DNA of 64,000 nucleotides from Paramacrobiotus metropolitanus (Eukaryota; Tardigrada; Eutardigrada; Parachela; Macrobiotidae), in the NCBI RefSeq assembly GCF_019649055.1, contig NW_026570349.1, forward strand, positions 248,001-312,000. Direction: 5' to 3'. The first letter of the stretch is position 1; the number at the start of each line of letters is the position of its first letter. Both the position numbers and the translations under genes were made by a program. Below are positions 1 to 9,808 of the stretch, one piece after another. The notes beneath the pieces are model-generated. The model saw only the letters and a program-made list of their open reading frames with translations. It made no database searches and had not been told where the DNA came from.

Positions 1-1044
1 CTTAATTTGAAACTCGGGAAATTCATTTTCCTGAAGCACGCCTAGGGCATCAAGGTCGCAGTAATGGCCAGGTTGCAGATCGCAGTTATTCATTATCTTG
101 ATGGCCTCCGCTTCCAACTTGCGACTTCGGTTAGCACGAATATAATTTTTCCATTTATTCTTATGCGGCGGAACTTCAAGGTCATGCGTGAGGCGGAATT
201 TTCCCAGAAACAACGCGGCGGGCAAGCAGAGGTTATTTTCTACACGGACGCTTACAATGGATTTCTTGAAACGATTTCGGTCATGCTTAACGTGCTGATG
301 CCTGAGGAACCAGGATCCACCAGCCGGCATGATAGAGCGCCAGATCCGTATGGTGAAAGAATCGTCAATTACCAACTTCTGGCCGGAGTTCAGAAGCTCA
401 ATACGATGCATAAAAGCGGGTATGCTAAAGTCAGAGAGCTTTCGCATGGTTAAATAGAACGCTCTTTCAAGCCCATCCGATTTGAGAGCCACAACAACAC
501 GGTCCGTCGGGGCAAATTCTTTAAAGCACAAATCCATTATGACGCGCAGGATTTCCGGCATGATGAGCATGGTTTCTTCTTTTGCAAAAATTCGCGGTAG
601 CGAGGCTATCTGGACACGGTATTTCTGTTCAGTGCTGTTGAAGGTTTTGAAAACGCGTTCCGACTCTTTGACCAATTGAAATAGACCTGAGAAATCGGGC
701 AGCGATTCATCTCGGACCGCATTTCCACCAGCTTGCGGCGCTGGTGGATCTTCATACTGCCAGTCGTCCAGTTGCGCAAGAGCAAGAGCGGCAGCTAAAG
801 ATCCCGGGCTTAACTGATCAACCTGATCCAGATGCAGCAAAGCGGTTGCTAGAGTCTGTTCATCGTGTTCATTGAACTCATTGGGATTAGCAAGCATGTG
901 ATCAAAGGCTGCTTGATCTTCAGCGGTTAACTGGTACGCATCATTAACTTGCGGCTGCTGCTGCTGCTCATCATCATCCATCCACGGCTCACTGAGTATG
1001 GCCGCAATAGCCGCATGATCAGAAGCAGACAACTGATAAGTCAT
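1..1044 (-). CDS. Protein-primed-type DNA polymerase B, N-terminal part (partial)
   Basis: An uninterrupted reading frame runs leftward from an ATG at 1044 off the window edge (348 codons seen). Residues 1-110 are acidic and Gln-rich and contain a twice-repeated motif of the type YQL(S/T)A.D.AA. Residues from about 120 onward resemble the N-terminal region of PolB proteins of Polintons/Mavericks and adintoviruses: an IDDSF segment, a MPAGG turn, and near residues 267-282 an ENNLCLPAALFLGK-like segment where such proteins have a conserved N-D-x-C-L-x-R-A motif (OTU-protease-like in some members). The exonuclease and polymerase motifs would lie outside the window. A TATA box lies 50 bp upstream. 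The family call is by remembered motif pattern, not alignment; a related parvo- or bidnavirus-like polymerase is the main alternative. Confidence 0.6.
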   Translation of the reverse strand, partial: MTYQLSASDHAAIAAILSEPWMDDDEQQQQPQVNDAYQLTAEDQAAFDHMLANPNEFNEHDEQTLATALLHLDQVDQLSPGSLAAALALAQLDDWQYEDPPAPQAGGNAVRDESLPDFSGLFQLVKESERVFKTFNSTEQKYRVQIASLPRIFAKEETMLIMPEILRVIMDLCFKEFAPTDRVVVALKSDGLERAFYLTMRKLSDFSIPAFMHRIELLNSGQKLVIDDSFTIRIWRSIMPAGGSWFLRHQHVKHDRNRFKKSIVSVRVENNLCLPAALFLGKFRLTHDLEVPPHKNKWKNYIRANRSRKLEAEAIKIMNNCDLQPGHYCDLDALGVLQENEFPEFQIK

Positions 1045-1094
1045 TTTTGCCAGACGTGAAGGATTTAAATGAAGAAAAATCTCGTGTCGCGCGG

Positions 1095-1103
1095 CTTTTA
1101 TAC
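1095..1103 (-). promoter_or_regulatory. TATA box of the polymerase-like gene
   Basis: Reading on the minus strand the sequence is GTATAAAAG, about 50 bp upstream of the ATG at 1044. It matches a standard RNA polymerase II TATA element and is placed correctly for a short 5' UTR. Confidence 0.6.
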
Positions 1104-1219
1104 ACGAGCTGAATTACTGCAGCGTGTGCTTATTGGTCTGATGTTTTCTGTAATGCGATGCAATTGGTTAACAGTGTTTAAGCCACACCTTTGGGCGTTC
1201 CAGTGGGCGCGAGTGGATA

Positions 1220-1246
1220 CTTACCGGCGCTAGCAGCGCCGGTAAG
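1220..1246. repeat. Perfect 12-bp stem hairpin in intergenic DNA
   Basis: CTTACCGGCGCT is followed by AGC and then its exact reverse complement. The hairpin sits alone in the 460-bp gap between the polymerase-like gene and the next minus-strand gene. It could be a terminator-like, replication or cruciform element; function is unknown. The rest of the gap (1045-1501) shows a twice-occurring CATTATCCC.GGTATG motif near 1388 and 1438 and nothing else recognised. Confidence 0.7.
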
Positions 1247-1501
1247 TAACCGCTCGGCCTTTCTTTCGACGTGTTTTAACGTGAAAAACTAACGAAAAAG
1301 AACCACGTTGTATTATTTCCACAACAGCAACAATCTCCATCAAAAACAGTCTACACCACAACATTATAATTCCGCTGTTACTGTAACCATTATCCCACGG
1401 TATGCGTTATCAAACAAGAGGTATGAAAACTGTACTGCCATTATCCCATGGTATGTATTGTATGTAAAGACAACGCCATAAAAGAAAAACACTACGACAT
1501 T

Positions 1502-2800
1502 TTAGTTTTCCGTGTTCACCTCAGTCTCTTGCTTCTTGGCAGGCGGTTCCTCGGTTTCGTTGTTGTCGTCGTCGTCGTCCGAATGCTTCCGTTTGTTGCC
1601 GCATTCGACAGTGTCCACAGGCTCAGTGCCGTTCAGGTACTCGTCCAAGTCAATGTCTCCTACCAGGAGAGTGTCGTCCAATTCCTCTTCGGCTTCGGTC
1701 TCCGGAATCGCGTCGATTTCTCCTTCTTCAGCTTCAGTCGCCGGCTCACTCTCCAAAGTGTCGTCTGCGAGAACGTGTTCACCTTCTTCTTCGTTTTCGT
1801 CACCCACGTCGCTTTCAGCTTCATCCGACGGATCGCCCTCAAAGAAACCCGAGTCAAGCGAGTTGTCCGGGGCGCCAGCAATGCGTTCGTAGTAAAAGTC
1901 GTGCAGTCGCTTCTACAAAAACCAAATAATGAATATAAGTTGAATTATGCACAGAAAAAAATACATCAACGGCGAGGAATCTTACCATAAAATCAGTTAG
2001 ACGAAGAAACACGAGAAGGACGCCAGCATTGCGGGTGTAACGCTGAAGATCGAACCACATATTCTTGGCCCGCTGATAGTACGTGTAGTAGGTGTGGATC
2101 TGGTCAAACTCAGTGCGTGAAGCCCAGTCCGAAATCAAATTGTTGGCTCGCTCTAAAATGTTAAGCATTTTATAAGTGTTGGAACAGACAAACACAAAAG
2201 TCTTTAAAAAAATATGAAAATTCAGTGGCTCACCAATGTACTGTGCAAGGAGTGGAAATTCGTCAGGCAAATCCGGAGTGGGAACAATGAGCCGATAGTA
2301 GAAATCGTGAAGTTGTTTCTACATAGAAAATTTTGAAATTAGCGATAAATGGTAAACCAAAGTCAAAGAAGAATTAAGAAATGCAAATCTAGGTGAAGAA
2401 TAAGATTTACAGTGACTGCTTACCAGAAATTCAGCGACATGGAGAAACAAGACGAGAGCATCATAATGGCGGATGTAGTAAGCAAGGTCAATCCACAACG
2501 CATAGGCTAGGTTGAAATAGCCAGAATAACGCCGGATTCTGCGGCAGTGGTTGAGAGCCAACCAATCCGAAAACAATTCATTTGCGATCTCTATAAGAAG
2601 CCGAGGATTTCTTTAGGTAATGGAGCAATAATCGTGTTATAAAGAGCCTCAATCTAACTATGAAAGGTCACCATTACTAATGTTAGAAAAATAAATTTGA
2701 CAGCTTTTGTAAATAAATAAGTCAGCAATACATACTGTTTGAACTTACCAGTGTACTCTTCAAGCAGTGGAAACTCGTCAGGAAAATCAGGAATAGCCAT
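1502..2800 (-). CDS. Spliced gene with duplicated helical exon pair and acidic tail (unknown function)
   Basis: Five exons on the minus strand: 2800-2749, 2590-2424, 2318-2234, 2152-1986 and 1912-1502, all with GT-AG borders and consistent phases, giving 293 aa. Exons 1-2 and 3-4 are a tandem duplication: exons 2 and 4 are both 167 nt, and both proteins read like PDEFPLL.(E/Q)Y followed by a helical block with SDW and a WxDL motif, then K(Q/R)LHDFYY at the start of the next exon. The last exon is strongly acidic (Asp/Glu about half) with a KRKH basic patch, suggesting a nuclear protein. A TATA-like GGATATAAG lies about 85 bp upstream (2881-2888). I do not recognise the fold. It shares exon phases (1, then 0) with the plus-strand genes at 3893 and 6644, so the three are likely paralogues in one element. 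Confidence 0.75.
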
Positions 2801-3892
2801 GTGGGATGCTGAAGATCCAGTTGCAGTGGTGCGTAAAAGAAAACTGTCCGAATGATTTGATTTTGTGTTAGAGAAATCGACTTATATCCTCGGGCTTGGA
2901 ACTCAACATTTTTTCCTGGTGCGCAGCCATTGGCTGCAGGTGATTTGTAAACTCCCACTACCCTTGACCAGACTGATGTGGTCCGAAGCAGAGAGTTTTT
3001 GGTCTGGTGGGCACTGGTTCTCTAACGATGTGGGTTGGGCTGTATGATACGTGAAGCTACCAAGGAAAATTCCTTTTGACCTATTAGGTAAAAAGGGCCG
3101 AGGGAGAACCATTGTAAGAATCCGGAAAAACCGTTTTTTAAACAATGAAAGTCGCGACGGAATCCGGCTCGCAGATATCAAGCTACCGGACCAAATCAAA
3201 AGAACGTGTAACCCAGATAAACAAGATTATGTCGGTAGCAAAACAATGCAATCTTGGTCAATGTCGCGACGAATCCGGGATATTAGCTAGGCAACAGGGC
3301 AAATGAACAGGAGTGCGACAGCCATTATACCAAAATTCTCAAACAATAGAAACCAGGCCGCTGACGCGACTTATTCAGGATCTAAGATACGGATGCAGGG
3401 TAAATCAAACCGTCGCTTGACCCAGAAAAACAAGAACATAATGGCTCTTATCCGGGTCGCGAGACGGATTACTGTTTATTGCTTGCGCTCTAACCTCTTG
3501 TAATAGGTCTCCTCTCAACTTTCCTTTACTTCAACACATACCGAAATTCCACAGAAACCTGTCTTTTCTTTTAACATTTGTACTAAGAAACTCAACCGTA
3601 TGCTTCGTGCCTTGTTGGTTAAAACTTTTTCCTTACACGTATGTATGGAAACAGTAAGGTTTCGTCTTACGAAGGAGAAAGAGCCTTAACCAGACCGACT
3701 GTAAGGAAACAAAAGGACAAGTACGGTGAAAAATCTGGAAACCAAATTTTCGCTGATATAAACCAACTGCAGCCACAGTTAATCCATCAGTTGCCTGAGC
3801 AGCAGTTTTTGGACGCTTCTTGGATCTTTACTGTTAGCTCATAACAGCGCTGTAGTCTTAGTAAGCTTCAGTTAACGAGTGACCTTTACATA
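2801..3892. other. Divergent intergenic region
   Basis: About 1.1 kb separates two divergently transcribed genes. It contains degenerate repeats built around CGCGACGGAATCCGG-like segments (near 3151, 3265 and 3460). The open frames here are short and have no supporting features. The right end carries the promoter of the 3893 gene. Confidence 0.5.
3755..3793 (+). promoter_or_regulatory. TATA box plus TCAGTTG initiator
   Basis: GATATAAA at 3755-3762 is followed about 31 bp later by ATCAGTTG (3786-3793). The spacing and the TCAGT initiator match arthropod-style core promoters. The same pair occurs before the IAP gene (TATATAAA 9762, TTCAGTTG 9792), suggesting a shared promoter class in this element. 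Confidence 0.55.
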
Positions 3893-5343
3893 ATGTCTTC
3901 CCGAACAGATTCAGTAGCATCTACCGGATCTTCTTCATCCTCATTGTCCTACGCATCATCCACTTCCTCCGATGGCGTGTATCGCCCATACAACTTAGTG
4001 GATCCTGGTTGTCCGTTTGCTAATGCTTGTCTGGAGATTGACCAGTTTTTTCATGTGTTCACTCGCACGCCAACGACTGCAGACCTGGCTGCCATTTCCA
4101 ATAGAGCATTCGGTAAGATAATTTTCCAATTGATTTTCTATCTGTTATTACAGCAAAATTAAATTAAACAGAAATTGCTACCCGTATACGTCGTGATATG
4201 CTGGCCCGGCGTCCAAACGTAAGCGCCATGGATAATCTTCCTGACGCCTGGGTGCATGCTATCCATCTGGCTAATATGATTTTGGTAAGTTCCACAATAG
4301 ATTTGGCTTAGTTTTTTTGCCCTGTTTTCAAAAAATATAAGCCGGATTTTTTATATAGTATAGTTTTCTACCATTTATAGGGAGACATTCAGTTTTTCCA
4401 TGACGCCCGTCTTATTTCTTTGGTTGGTCCGTATGGTCCTTGCGCCGCCTACAATTCAGTCTACCAGTTTGGCGTGACCGGCACCGTGCCGTTCATTGGT
4501 GAGAACCCCTTACCCACCTCGCAGCCTTACGCACCGCCAAGTCCACCACCACCACCACCACAACCACCTACTGGCTTCTACACTCCAGCCAACGACTATC
4601 CTCCAGACAACACCCACCAAATCTACACTCCAATCAACGACGGCGGCGTCTATACTGCCGCTTACAGCAACGTCTACTCTCCGTTGCCTGACGACCACGA
4701 GCAAGAGCTAGCATTTTCCCTGCCACAACGTTCTCGCACACCGGAACCGACCCAGATGGTGGAGTACAGTCCTGCTTCTCCTGACATGTCAACTCTGAGC
4801 CATTACCTTACGCAGCCAGCACATACCTCTCGTTGGAATGTTGCCCGCGTTGCCCGGGAACGAATGCCTTCACCGATTCGCACACAGCCCTTCAATTTGA
4901 TTCGCTTGACGTCACCATCTTCTCCCAGCAGTCCATACCGCTCACGTCTTTTGGATGCGCCGCGAGGTGGACGCCACCGCTCTTCCACTCCACCATCACC
5001 CACAGTGCCTTCCACGTCTGATGCTTTTACTACACCGACTCGCAATCCATGCCGATCACGCTTTGTGAATGCACCGCAACGCCGCCGCCGCCCGCCAACA
5101 CCGTTCCATTCGACGACTCCGCGCGGATCAACGCCAGTACAAGATTATTCACCAGAGGACCAGACCGCCGTTGAAAGAATCAATAGCCTTCTTTCCCAAC
5201 CTTTTATCCTTGACCAAATTAACCGTATCGCTAACTCACCCAGGGACCATTATCCGGAGGAAATTTACAGCCAGCCGACTACGCGAAAGCGCTCCACCGA
5301 TTCGCCGAATGAATCAGACCCTCGCCGTCGCCGCTATAATTAA
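3893..5343 (+). CDS. Spliced gene, helical N-terminus and Pro/Ser-rich basic tail (unknown function)
   Basis: Three exons, 3893-4112, 4172-4284 and 4381-5343, with GT-AG introns of 59 and 96 bp and phases 1 and 0, encode 431 aa. After a Ser-rich start the protein has a predicted helical block (about residues 45-125) ending in an FFHDARLISL-like segment that mirrors the HDFYY exon start of the minus-strand gene. From about residue 140 it is disordered, with a polyproline run near residue 150, many SP/TP pairs and Arg-rich patches, ending in an RRRRY-type basic tail. This looks like a nuclear or nucleic-acid-binding protein. I cannot name it. Its exon layout suggests common ancestry with the genes at 1502-2800 and 6644-8240. 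Confidence 0.75.
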
Positions 5344-5409
5344 CTCGCAACTTGCCTAAATTCTAATATTTCTCGTTTTTAAATGTTGTTTTGTTTGTTA
5401 GGAATCTCG

Positions 5410-6434
5410 GACTTGAACTATTGGTCACTGTCTTGTGTCTTTGTGGTAGAGGTTTAGCCTGGAACTAATGTTGTGGTATGTTGTACTACTGTTGTACTAA
5501 TGTTGTACTAGCCAACTGTGTTATGTTGTAGTGGGTGGCGATTTGTATTAAACTACGTTAAACACAGTGTGTGGTGCCATGTATTAAACTATGCTGTCTA
5601 GCTTGTTTATAAGCACGAAGAAGCTCTGTCTAGCTTAGTCATTAAATCAAGTTTTTAGTCTATCTGTATTGGTATAATTGTAACAATGATAGGTCCGGCT
5701 GTATAGGTTAAGATACTATTACATTTTGTGCCCATTCATTAAGTAAAAGAATGTCACGATTAGCTCCGGTTAGCTTCCATGAATACGGAACTACCGTATT
5801 GTTTTATGAGATGAGTGGCATCGTTCTTTGAATATTAAATGCTTTTAATCCGGGTTCAACGTGTTTGTAGTCGGGAGTTTATTGTATATCAAATTATACA
5901 CTAGCGGTCTATGGGTCAATAAAACAAAACCCTTTTATCAACAGAGGTTTCATTAGTATCCGGGTTAATAAGACAGCTAGTGACGTAACACAGTGGTCCG
6001 AGCGAAGCGAGGACCACGCGCGCCCTCTCGGTGTGTGCGCGTGAAGCCGATGCCCAATTTCAAGTCTGTGTAATAGCTGGCTGTTGTATCAGTACGCTCG
6101 TATTAGTTTAAGCCCGCCCACATGGGTTCTCTCTGATATTAGCGCGTTTCAGTCACTCATTGTTTTAGGAACGGTTTTTATTGGTTGATTCCAAACTGAA
6201 GTACGTCCACGTAGGTTTCTCTCTGATATTAGCGCGTTTCAGTCACTCATTGTTTTAGGAACGATTTTTACTGGTTGATTTGAAACCGAAGTACGCCCAC
6301 GTAGGTTTCTCTCTGATATTAGCACGTTCCAGTTACTTTCGGTAATACAAGTAATGGTGGTATTGTTAAGTGAAACGTTACGGTTGGTTACTAGTCTAAA
6401 CGTCAATTTTTAGTCTGGTCAACATAGTTCAGTT
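5410..6434 (+). repeat. Left arm of ~1.03-kb inverted repeat
   Basis: This segment recurs in reverse complement at 8580-9605 with only a few mismatches noticed by eye. Each arm holds about 2.5 copies of a ~90-bp tandem unit (left arm 6121-6350, with the shared core CTCTCTGATATTAGC) and a hairpin with stem GTGGTCC and loop GAGCGAAGCGA (left 5993-6017). No convincing target-site duplication was found at the outer edges, so this is not obviously a simple transposon end. It could be the inverted repeat of a viral genome flanking a short unique segment, or the product of an inverted duplication. Confidence 0.9.
5993..6017. repeat. Hairpin with GAGCGAAGCGA loop
   Basis: Stem GTGGTCC pairs with GGACCAC around loop GAGCGAAGCGA. 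The mirror copy is at 8997-9021. A third version at 8551-8569 has a different stem (GGCC/GGCC) around nearly the same loop, GAGCGCAGCGA. A conserved loop with changed stem suggests the structure matters, perhaps as a replication or protein-binding site. Confidence 0.65.
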
Positions 6435-6518
6435 AACGGTTGGCGTAGTACAAGTAACTAAAACAATAGTTAATACGTTGTTTTAAATTTTGAGAGTTGA
6501 AACCTACACTTTTTTGAG

Positions 6519-6525
6519 TATAAAA
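6519..6525 (+). promoter_or_regulatory. TATA box of the gene between the inverted repeats
   Basis: TATAAAA lies about 120 bp upstream of the ATG at 6644 and just inside the left repeat arm. It is the best core-promoter candidate for that gene. Confidence 0.5.
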
Positions 6526-6643
6526 CCTCAGCGGCCAAGCAAATTTTTTCATTCCAAAGTTTTTTTTACTCCAATCCACCTACCTTGGAATACCTGCCTG
6601 GATCCCCTCATATTTTCAGTTAGTTCAGTTTATCTTTTACTCC

Positions 6644-8240
6644 ATGGCTCCCTTCAAGTATCTTTCGGATTATCAGGAGTGGTGCCGCCAGCAATGTGGT
6701 AAGTCTTAACCCTTGTTTAAAAATCTTTATAATTTTTTAATTTTTTAATATTAAAACTTTTTATTATTATTGTTCTAAGAAAATAATATTGTTAGGTATA
6801 ATCAAGGAATTGAAAGTCCAGTGGGACGGTTTTTCGGAGCAAGAGCAACGGGAGTGTGCCCAGTATAATATCGGTACGTTTTCGTTATTATTTGTTAAAA
6901 GGTTTGAACTTAAACAATGAAAATTTAATTTATTAGATCTGTGTGCAAGTGTCAAGAAGTTTGTCGCCAGCTGTACATGGAGTAAGCCGGGAAGGGAGGT
7001 AGACCGTTTGCTACATGCGGTCAACCGGTTGGAGGTATATTGATTTTTATTTTATTTTCATAAAAATAATGGTACATCTGTATAATATGTTTAGTGGTCG
7101 GTTGCCTTCTTGAGTTGTGACATTGTTCCCGATCCGCGTCGTACCAACTTACAACTGGATACGGTCCCCATCATAATGGCAGGCAGTGTGGAGCGTGACC
7201 GAAAGAAGAAAGAGAAGCTCAAGGCCAAGTCTTCATCATCAGTGAAGCCATCCACTTCCAAAGCCAAGCCGAAGAAAAAGAAGCAAAACCAAGCCAAGCG
7301 GGTAATCCAATCACCAACGCCCTCTCCACCGTCAAGCCGTTCTCCAACCCCGGACTTTGGCTGTTACGATTTTACCCGGCAGCGGGAGCCCACCCCCCAA
7401 CCATCGCCGCCTGTCCTCTCTGAGCCACGTCAACCTACTCCACCATTGCCGGCGGCTGTCATCACTGAGGCACCTCAACCCACTCCACCATTGCCGGCGG
7501 CTGTCATCACTGAGGCACCTCAACCCACTCCACCATTGCCGGCGGCTGTCATCACTGAGGCACCTCAACCCACTCCACCATTGCCGGCGGCTGTCATCAC
7601 TGAGCCTACTCAACCATTCCCAGTATCTGTCACTGCTGACCAGCCGACTACTCTGCATATGGAGTTTCCTGTTAGCCAGCACGCCATTGTTTCCTCGGGT
7701 ACTATTACATTCCAGGCAACGTTCGCTGACGGTACGACCATTGAAGACACCCTGCCTGTCCCTTCGACTATTCCTACTCCACCGTCTCCACACTTCAAGG
7801 CGCCATTGCCAGTGAAAAAGTGCATCCTCGTTCCGCAGAAGTTTACGTTCCTGAACACTCAAACCGTGATTACCGTGAAAGACGATCCACTTGGCAGTGC
7901 CGAAAATCCTATCATCATTGAAGACAAAGAAGAGCCGCCCGTCATTACTTTGGATGACTCTGACAGTTCGGATGAAGGTATGAAAACGCTTTGCTTTGAG
8001 TCGGATAATGGGGGTGAAGCGGTCGTTTTGGACGGAGGCCAGGATACCGACATGGAGGACAATGATGAAGACGGCGGTAATGAAATGGACGACGGATTCT
8101 TGGGAGACATGGATGAAGATGAATTCGAGCCGCCATTTACGTCTACTCAGTATTCATTGGATAACAGTGCGATGGAGGACACAGCTGGCATGACTGAAGT
8201 GGAGGGCTGGTTGAACGCATTTGGTTATTACTTAGACTGA
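6644..8240 (+). CDS. Spliced gene between inverted repeats: helical N-terminus, proline-repeat and acidic tail
   Basis: Four exons, 6644-6698, 6796-6873, 6937-7034 and 7095-8240, with GT-AG introns of 60-97 bp and phases 1, 1, 0, give 458 aa. Residues 1-80 form small helical exons with several Cys and Trp residues. Then come a Lys-rich stretch (about 95-125, a nuclear-localisation candidate), four tandem 15-residue units of the type PQPTPPLPAAVITEA (DNA about 7423-7602, 45 bp each), and an acidic C-terminus with DSDSSDEG and many Asp/Glu. The domain order (helical block, disordered middle, charged end) parallels the genes at 1502 and 3893. Its position as the only gene inside the inverted repeats resembles a short unique region. 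Function unknown; a transcription-factor-like role is inference only. Confidence 0.75.
7423..7602 (+). repeat. Four 45-bp in-frame tandem repeats
   Basis: The unit CCACTCCACCATTGCCGGCG and its continuation repeats four times with very little change, encoding a 15-residue Pro-rich repeat. The near identity indicates recent expansion. Confidence 0.85.
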
Positions 8241-8550
8241 TGAATTGTTTTCTCATCTTCATGTTGTTACCTTAGCTAAACCATTTTGCTGATGATGGCT
8301 TTTATGTAACTTGCGGTTGAGGGGTGCAATGTTGTTAAGAAAATGTTAACAATAACAATATGTCTAACAATAACTTCTTGATGTGAACTCTGAATGAAAT
8401 CTGTTGTCGGTCCATTAAACTGTGTTTAAAAAAATAGTTATGCGGGTTCAATGATTTGTCGCGGAAACACAAAAAAGCACTTTATAGTGATGTGCACCAT
8501 AGGTCCATTATAAAGCGCCACAAGGCGCGCGCGCGCAAAGCCAAAGCCGC

Positions 8551-8569
8551 GGCCGAGCGCAGCGAGGCC
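8551..8569. repeat. Third GAGCGMAGCGA hairpin, outside the arms
   Basis: GGCC, loop GAGCGCAGCGA, GGCC. It lies just left of the right repeat arm in a GC-rich patch (GCGCGCGCGC at about 8527) and is the unpaired third member of the hairpin set. Confidence 0.6.
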
Positions 8570-8579
8570 AGGCTGAGTG

Positions 8580-9605
8580 AACTGAACTATGTTGACCAGA
8601 CTAAAAATTGACGTTTAGACTAGTAACCAACCCTAACGTTTCACTTAACAATACCACCATTACTTGTATTACCGAAAGTAACTGGAACGTGCTAATATCA
8701 GAGAGAAACCTACGTGGGCGTACTTCGGTTTCAAATCAACCAGTAAAAATCGTTCCTAAAACAATGAGTGACTGAAACGCGCTAATATCAGAGAGAAACC
8801 TACGTGGACGTACTTCAGTTTGGAATCAACCAATAAAAACCGTTCCTAAAACAATGAGTGACTGAAACGCGCTAATATCAGAGAGAACCCATGTGGGCGG
8901 GCTTAAACTAATACGAGCGTACTGATACAGCAGCCAACTATTACACAGACTTGAAATTGGGCATCGGCTTCACGCGCACACACCGAGAGGGCGCGCGTGG
9001 TCCTCGCTTCGCTCGGACCACTGTGTTACGTCACTAGCTGTCTTATCAACCCGGATACTAATGAAACCTCTGTTGATAAAAGGGTTTTGTTTTATTGACC
9101 CATAGACCGCTAGTGTATAATTTGATATACAATAAACTCCCGACCACAAACACGTTGAACCCGGATTAAAAGCATTTAATATTCAAAGAACGATGCCACT
9201 CATCTCATAAAACAATACGGTAGTTCCGTATTCATGGAAGGCTAACCGGAGCTAATCGTGACATTCTTTTACTTAATGAATGGGCACAAGATGTAATAGT
9301 ATCTTAACCTATACAGCCGGACCTATCATTGTTACAATTATACCAATACAGATAGACTAAAAACTTGATTTAATGACTAAGCTAGACAGAGCTTCTTCGT
9401 GCTTATAAACAAGCTAGACAGCATAGTTTAATACATGGCACCACACACTGTGTTTAACGTAGTTTAATACAAATCGCCACCCACTACAACATAACACAGT
9501 TGGCTAGTACAACATTAGTACAACAGTAGTACAACATACCACAACATTAGTTCCAGGCTAAACCTCTACCACAAAGACACAAGACAGTGACCAATAGTTC
9601 AAGTC
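8580..9605 (-). repeat. Right arm of ~1.03-kb inverted repeat
   Basis: Reverse complement of 5410-6434, including the ~90-bp tandem units (about 8690-8900) and the GTGGTCC hairpin (8997-9021). The arms end at the ACTTGAAC outer edge and at the GTTCAGTT inner edge; beyond these points similarity stops. Confidence 0.9.
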
Positions 9606-9761
9606 TAATACTCCAAGTAATGCTGTACGTGGAGACGACGAATCCGACTCATACGATAATCTGCAGTATAACTACGGGTTGGGCTACACCGTGATGAACC
9701 AATAGCTGCCGAGCACACTGTGCTAGGGGTTTTGCCTTGAGTTGAAACGACTGATAGATAC

Positions 9762-9799
9762 TATATAAACCCTAGCATTTCAGTGCGGCTATTCAGTTG
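9762..9799 (+). promoter_or_regulatory. TATA box plus TCAGTTG initiator of the IAP gene
   Basis: TATATAAA at 9762-9769 is followed 30 bp later by TTCAGTTG (9792-9799), ten bases before the ATG at 9809, implying a very short 5' UTR. Confidence 0.6.
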
Positions 9800-9808
9800 G
9801 TAGCCAAA

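Noticed and set aside
3051-3844. Three short plus-strand frames upstream of the 3893 gene
   Set aside because: They lie in a degenerate repeat region with no splice or promoter logic of their own.
7332-7862. Minus-strand frame with four repeated WSGLRCLSDDSRRQW-like units
   Set aside because: Antisense of the 45-bp proline repeats in the spliced plus-strand gene.
5410-9605. Interpretation of the inverted repeats as a foldback or TIR transposon
   Set aside because: No target-site duplication at the outer edges and no transposase inside; kept as inverted repeat of unknown origin.
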